A stretch of 7,494 bases of DNA from Quisquiliibacterium sp. (GTDB lineage Bacteria > Pseudomonadota > Gammaproteobacteria > Burkholderiales > Burkholderiaceae_E). The notes under the pieces were generated by a model. The model was not told the DNA's origin. It saw nothing but the letters and a program-made list of their open reading frames with translations, and made no database searches. Where the stretch lies: positions 1-7,494 of the forward strand of contig JAURMJ010000315.1 of the NCBI GenBank assembly GCA_030830765.1, read 5' to 3'. Below, one piece after another: positions 5,498 through 7,494 of this stretch. The translations under genes and the position numbers were made by a program. Position 1 is the first letter of the stretch; every line of letters starts with the position of its first letter.

Positions 5498-6481
5498 ATG
5501 AACAACGGAACCATTACCGATGTGCCCGGCATTCAGGTCGGCCATTACACCGACCCGCGTCGCCCGACCGGCTGTACGGTAATTTTGGCGCCCGAGGGTG
5601 CGGTCGGGGGCGTCGATGTTCGCGGCGCGGCTCCGGGGACCCGCGAGACTGATTTGCTGGCGCCGGTCAATCTGGTGGACCAGGTTCATGCGGTGTTGCT
5701 GTCCGGGGGGAGTGCATTCGGCCTGGAGGCTGCGTCGGGCGTGGTCCGCTGGCTCGAGGAGAAATCCATCGGCCTGCCGGTCGGTCCGACACGGGTGCCG
5801 ATTGTGCCAGCCGCGATTCTTTTTGATCTCTGGGTTGGCGATCATACGATCCGACCCGATGCACAGGCAGGCTATACGGCCTGTCAGGCTGCAAGCAGTG
5901 ACGCAGTCGGCGAGGGCTCGGTTGGCGCGGGTACAGGAGCGACGGTCGGTAAGCTGTTTGGGATTGAGCGCGCGATGAAGGGCGGCATCGGCAGTGCGTC
6001 AGTGCGCATCGGTGGCATCACCGTTGGTGCAATCATTGCAGTCAATCCGGTGGGCGATGTCGTGGATCCGGCCAACGGCCAGATTGTTGCTGGTTCTCGC
6101 GATCACAGAGGGCTGCGCTGGGCTGGCACGACCGATGCCATCTTGCGCGGTGCGTTGCCAACGCTGCTTCAGCCCGGCATGGCGACGACGATCGGCGTCA
6201 TTGCCACCGATGCAGTACTGACCAAAGCACAGGCGCAGAAGGTGGCGCAGATGGCCCACGATGGTCTGGCTCGCAGCATTGATCCGGTGCACACAATGAT
6301 GGACGGCGACACAATTTTCGCACTGGCCACCGGCAGGAGCGGCTTTAGCGGCAATACAACGACGCTGGGCGTCATGGCGGCAGCGGTGACTGCTCAAGCT
6401 GTGCTGCGGGCAGTGCGGGCCGCGAGGCCGGTCAGCGGCCCGGGCGTGCCGGACATTCCGACAGCATCAGAATTCAAATGA
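5498..6481 (+). CDS. P1 family peptidase (DmpA/NylC-like, self-processing N-terminal-nucleophile aminopeptidase/amidase)
   Basis: The 327-residue protein is a full-length member of the P1 (S58) family, which includes the aminopeptidase/esterase DmpA and nylon-oligomer hydrolase NylC. These precursors cleave themselves to expose an N-terminal Ser or Thr nucleophile. Seen here are ITDVPGIQVGHYTD (6-19), HAVLLSGGSAFGLEAASGV (64-82), VGAGTGATVGK (142-152), NPVGDVVDP (183-191), TTIGVIATDAVLTKAQAQK (230-248) and PVHTMMDGDTIFALATG (263-279). By comparison with NylC (Asn-Thr cleavage), T230 is the probable nucleophile, but the residue before it is A229 instead of the common Asn. There is no signal peptide. 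The ATG at 5498 lacks a clear Shine-Dalgarno; an out-of-frame ATG lies at 5493. It is likely in an operon with the transporter gene downstream. Substrate class (D-/beta-aminopeptides, amides or esters) is not determinable. Confidence 0.94.
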   Translation: MNNGTITDVPGIQVGHYTDPRRPTGCTVILAPEGAVGGVDVRGAAPGTRETDLLAPVNLVDQVHAVLLSGGSAFGLEAASGVVRWLEEKSIGLPVGPTRVPIVPAAILFDLWVGDHTIRPDAQAGYTACQAASSDAVGEGSVGAGTGATVGKLFGIERAMKGGIGSASVRIGGITVGAIIAVNPVGDVVDPANGQIVAGSRDHRGLRWAGTTDAILRGALPTLLQPGMATTIGVIATDAVLTKAQAQKVAQMAHDGLARSIDPVHTMMDGDTIFALATGRSGFSGNTTTLGVMAAAVTAQAVLRAVRAARPVSGPGVPDIPTASEFK

Positions 6482-6484
6482 GGA

Positions 6485-6560
6485 GACTTGCGTGAGCATG
6501 TTCATAGACAGGTCGGCTGCCCACTTGTCGCAAGTCCATCGACGTGGCCCATGTTCACGC
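6485..6560 (+). promoter_or_regulatory. Overlapping inverted repeats upstream of the transporter gene (possible alternative RNA folds)
   Basis: Fold A pairs GACTTGCG (6485-6492) with CGCAAGTC (6529-6536), 8 bp perfect. Fold B pairs GCGTGAGCATG (6490-6500) with CATGTTCACGC (6550-6560), 10 Watson-Crick pairs plus one G-U, and can enclose a small hairpin ACTTG-TCG-CAAGT (6523-6535). Folds A and B compete for bases 6490-6492 and 6531-6535. Both involve the region of the possible small ORF start codon and its AGGAG site. No terminal T-run follows, so this is not an intrinsic terminator. The pairings are seen; any switch function is inference. Confidence 0.3.
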
Positions 6561-6629
6561 GTGCAGGGGATTGAATCTGTGCTCGTGCAGCTGATTTCTG
6601 GTCAACGTCTCTTGCTGATGAACGCCTGA
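6492..6629 (+). CDS. Possible small ORF (45 codons) between P1 peptidase and transporter
   Basis: A frame starting at GTG 6492 (or ATG 6498) runs to TGA at 6627-6629 and would encode 45 (or 43) residues, beginning VSMFIDRSAAHLSQVHRRG and ending QRLLLMNA. AGGAG at 6481-6485, overlapping the P1 stop codon, sits 6 bases before the GTG. The stop is 2 bases before the transporter ATG at 6632, a spacing that favours translational coupling. I recognise no domain, and third-position GC is only moderate (about 28 of 45 codons), less than typical of the neighbouring genes, so coding is doubtful. It could be a coupling leader peptide, a relic of a former longer gene, or chance. A protein of this size with no transmembrane segment offers no functional clue. 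Confidence 0.25.
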   Translation: MSMFIDRSAAHLSQVHRRGPCSRVQGIESVLVQLISGQRLLLMNA

Positions 6630-6631
6630 TC

Positions 6632-7494
6632 ATGCTTCGTCTGCTTGGTCGGCACGCACGCTGGGCCCTCCCAGCCGGCGTGTTTATTGGAATCGCAGTG
6701 CCACCACTGGCGGCGCTGCTCCGGCCGCTGCTGACCCTTGCGGTAATCGGAACGATCACGGGCGCGCTGCTGCGCCTGGACTGGAGCAGGCTGCTGGTGC
6801 AGAGCGCGCGTCATCGCCTGCTGGCCGCGCTGATCGCCTGGCAACTGCTGATCTCGCCACCGCTGGTCTGGCTGCTGGCCGCACTGCTTGGTTTGCGTGC
6901 TGATCTCGGGCTGGTGCTGGTTTTGCAGGCTGCGGCACCACCCATCGGCAGTGCCGCCGTATTCGCGATGATTCTTGGCCTTGATGGCTCGCTGGCCCTG
7001 CTGGGAGCCTTGTGCTCGACGTTGCTGCTTCCTTTTACGCTGACTCCGCTGGTCGGCCTGCTACTTCCGGGCGCAGGCATCGAAGTGGATCTGGCCGCAT
7101 TTTTCGTGCGAGTCAGCCTGATTGTTGTTGCGCCGTTTGTGATCGCCTGGACGCTGCGCCGCGTAATCGGGACGCAAAGGTTGCGGGACAACGACGAACT
7201 GCTGGCTGGCTGCAATGTTCTGCTGCTGGTGGTGTTCGCGATCGCGGTGATGCACGGAGTGACTGACAAGCTGTTTGCGGACCCGGCCTACATCGGCTTG
7301 CTGCTGCTGCTGGCCTGCGTGGCTGCGGTGGTCTTGCATGCTGCAGGCTATTTACTGTTCCGGCGGGTTGATCTTCAGGCTGCCTGGAGTGCCTCGCTGC
7401 TCAGCGGCAACCGCAACATGGGGCTGATGCTGGCCGTGACCGCAGGAACGGCCGGAGAGGCGTTTTCGTTGTATGTCGGGATCGCGCAGATCCC
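6632..7494 (+). CDS. Bile acid:sodium symporter (BASS) family transporter-like protein, C-terminus outside window
   Basis: From ATG 6632 the frame is open to the right edge, giving 287 complete codons of a very hydrophobic protein. Roughly nine membrane segments can be seen, for example around residues 12-30, 33-49, 63-88, 91-115, 119-146, 155-177, 192-208, 219-243 and 250-271. Family-like signatures are QAAAPPIGSAAVFAM (99-113), resembling the BASS segment with Pro-Gly and small residues in the broken helix, and LLSGNRNMGLMLAV (256-269), resembling the second crossover helix with its GxRNxGL pattern. BASS proteins import organic anions with sodium. An in-frame TGA at 6572-6574 and lack of other ATGs fix the start, but no Shine-Dalgarno is evident, so translation may be coupled to upstream reading. 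The missing tail should be short given usual lengths of 300-330. Another BART-superfamily transporter remains possible. Confidence 0.8.
   Translation, partial: MLRLLGRHARWALPAGVFIGIAVPPLAALLRPLLTLAVIGTITGALLRLDWSRLLVQSARHRLLAALIAWQLLISPPLVWLLAALLGLRADLGLVLVLQAAAPPIGSAAVFAMILGLDGSLALLGALCSTLLLPFTLTPLVGLLLPGAGIEVDLAAFFVRVSLIVVAPFVIAWTLRRVIGTQRLRDNDELLAGCNVLLLVVFAIAVMHGVTDKLFADPAYIGLLLLLACVAAVVLHAAGYLLFRRVDLQAAWSASLLSGNRNMGLMLAVTAGTAGEAFSLYVGIAQI

Noticed and set aside
6497..6557. Direct repeat CATGTTCA at 6497-6504 and 6550-6557
   Set aside because: Only 8 bases and accounted for by the inverted repeat already described, since the CATG core is itself palindromic.
6811..7269. 152-codon open frame on the minus strand
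   Set aside because: Antisense to the transporter, with a Ser/Thr/Arg-rich translation that mirrors hydrophobic codons of the opposite strand.

Overview
The window is GC-rich, densely packed bacterial DNA with eight protein-coding genes. All are ordinary cytoplasmic enzymes except the last, a membrane transporter cut by the right edge. Family resemblances suggest a proteobacterium, perhaps Burkholderiales or a neighbouring group. They include a bacterial/archaeal-type thymidine phosphorylase paired with a PRPP-synthetase-like protein, PcaC-like and classical SDR enzymes, and a P1-family peptidase. This placement is inference from protein style, not a search result. I see no rRNA, tRNA, insertion sequence, CRISPR array or prophage gene.

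Layout: (1) 1-1387, plus strand: the C-terminal part of a thymidine/AMP phosphorylase-family enzyme, then 23 bp later a complete PRPP-synthetase-like gene, probably one operon for salvage of nucleoside or nucleotide ribose. (2) 1518-4006: a divergent pair, a zinc-independent quinone-oxidoreductase-type MDR enzyme (minus) and an M20 metallopeptidase (plus). They share a 77-bp spacer in which candidate -10 elements for the two directions overlap. (3) 4133-5412, minus strand: an SDR oxidoreductase upstream of a PcaC-like carboxymuconolactone decarboxylase-family protein, separated by a convincing intrinsic terminator. (4) 5498-7494, plus strand: a P1-family (DmpA/NylC-like) self-processing peptidase/amidase, then a 150-bp gap, then a BASS-type (bile acid:sodium symporter family) transporter that runs off the window.

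The genes look like general catabolic and accessory metabolism: peptide or amide hydrolysis (M20, P1), oxidoreduction of carbonyl or quinone compounds (MDR, SDR), possible ring-cleavage-type decarboxylation (PcaC-like), uptake (BASS) and ribose salvage. No single complete pathway can be reconstructed.

The least ordinary part is the gap at 6482-6631. A possible 43-45-codon reading frame fills it, with a Shine-Dalgarno sequence at the P1 stop codon and its own stop two bases before the transporter ATG, which has no clear ribosome site of its own. The same stretch carries two mutually exclusive inverted repeats. This could be a coupled leader controlling the transporter or a chance arrangement. 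I found no clear evidence of a wholly new multi-gene system.
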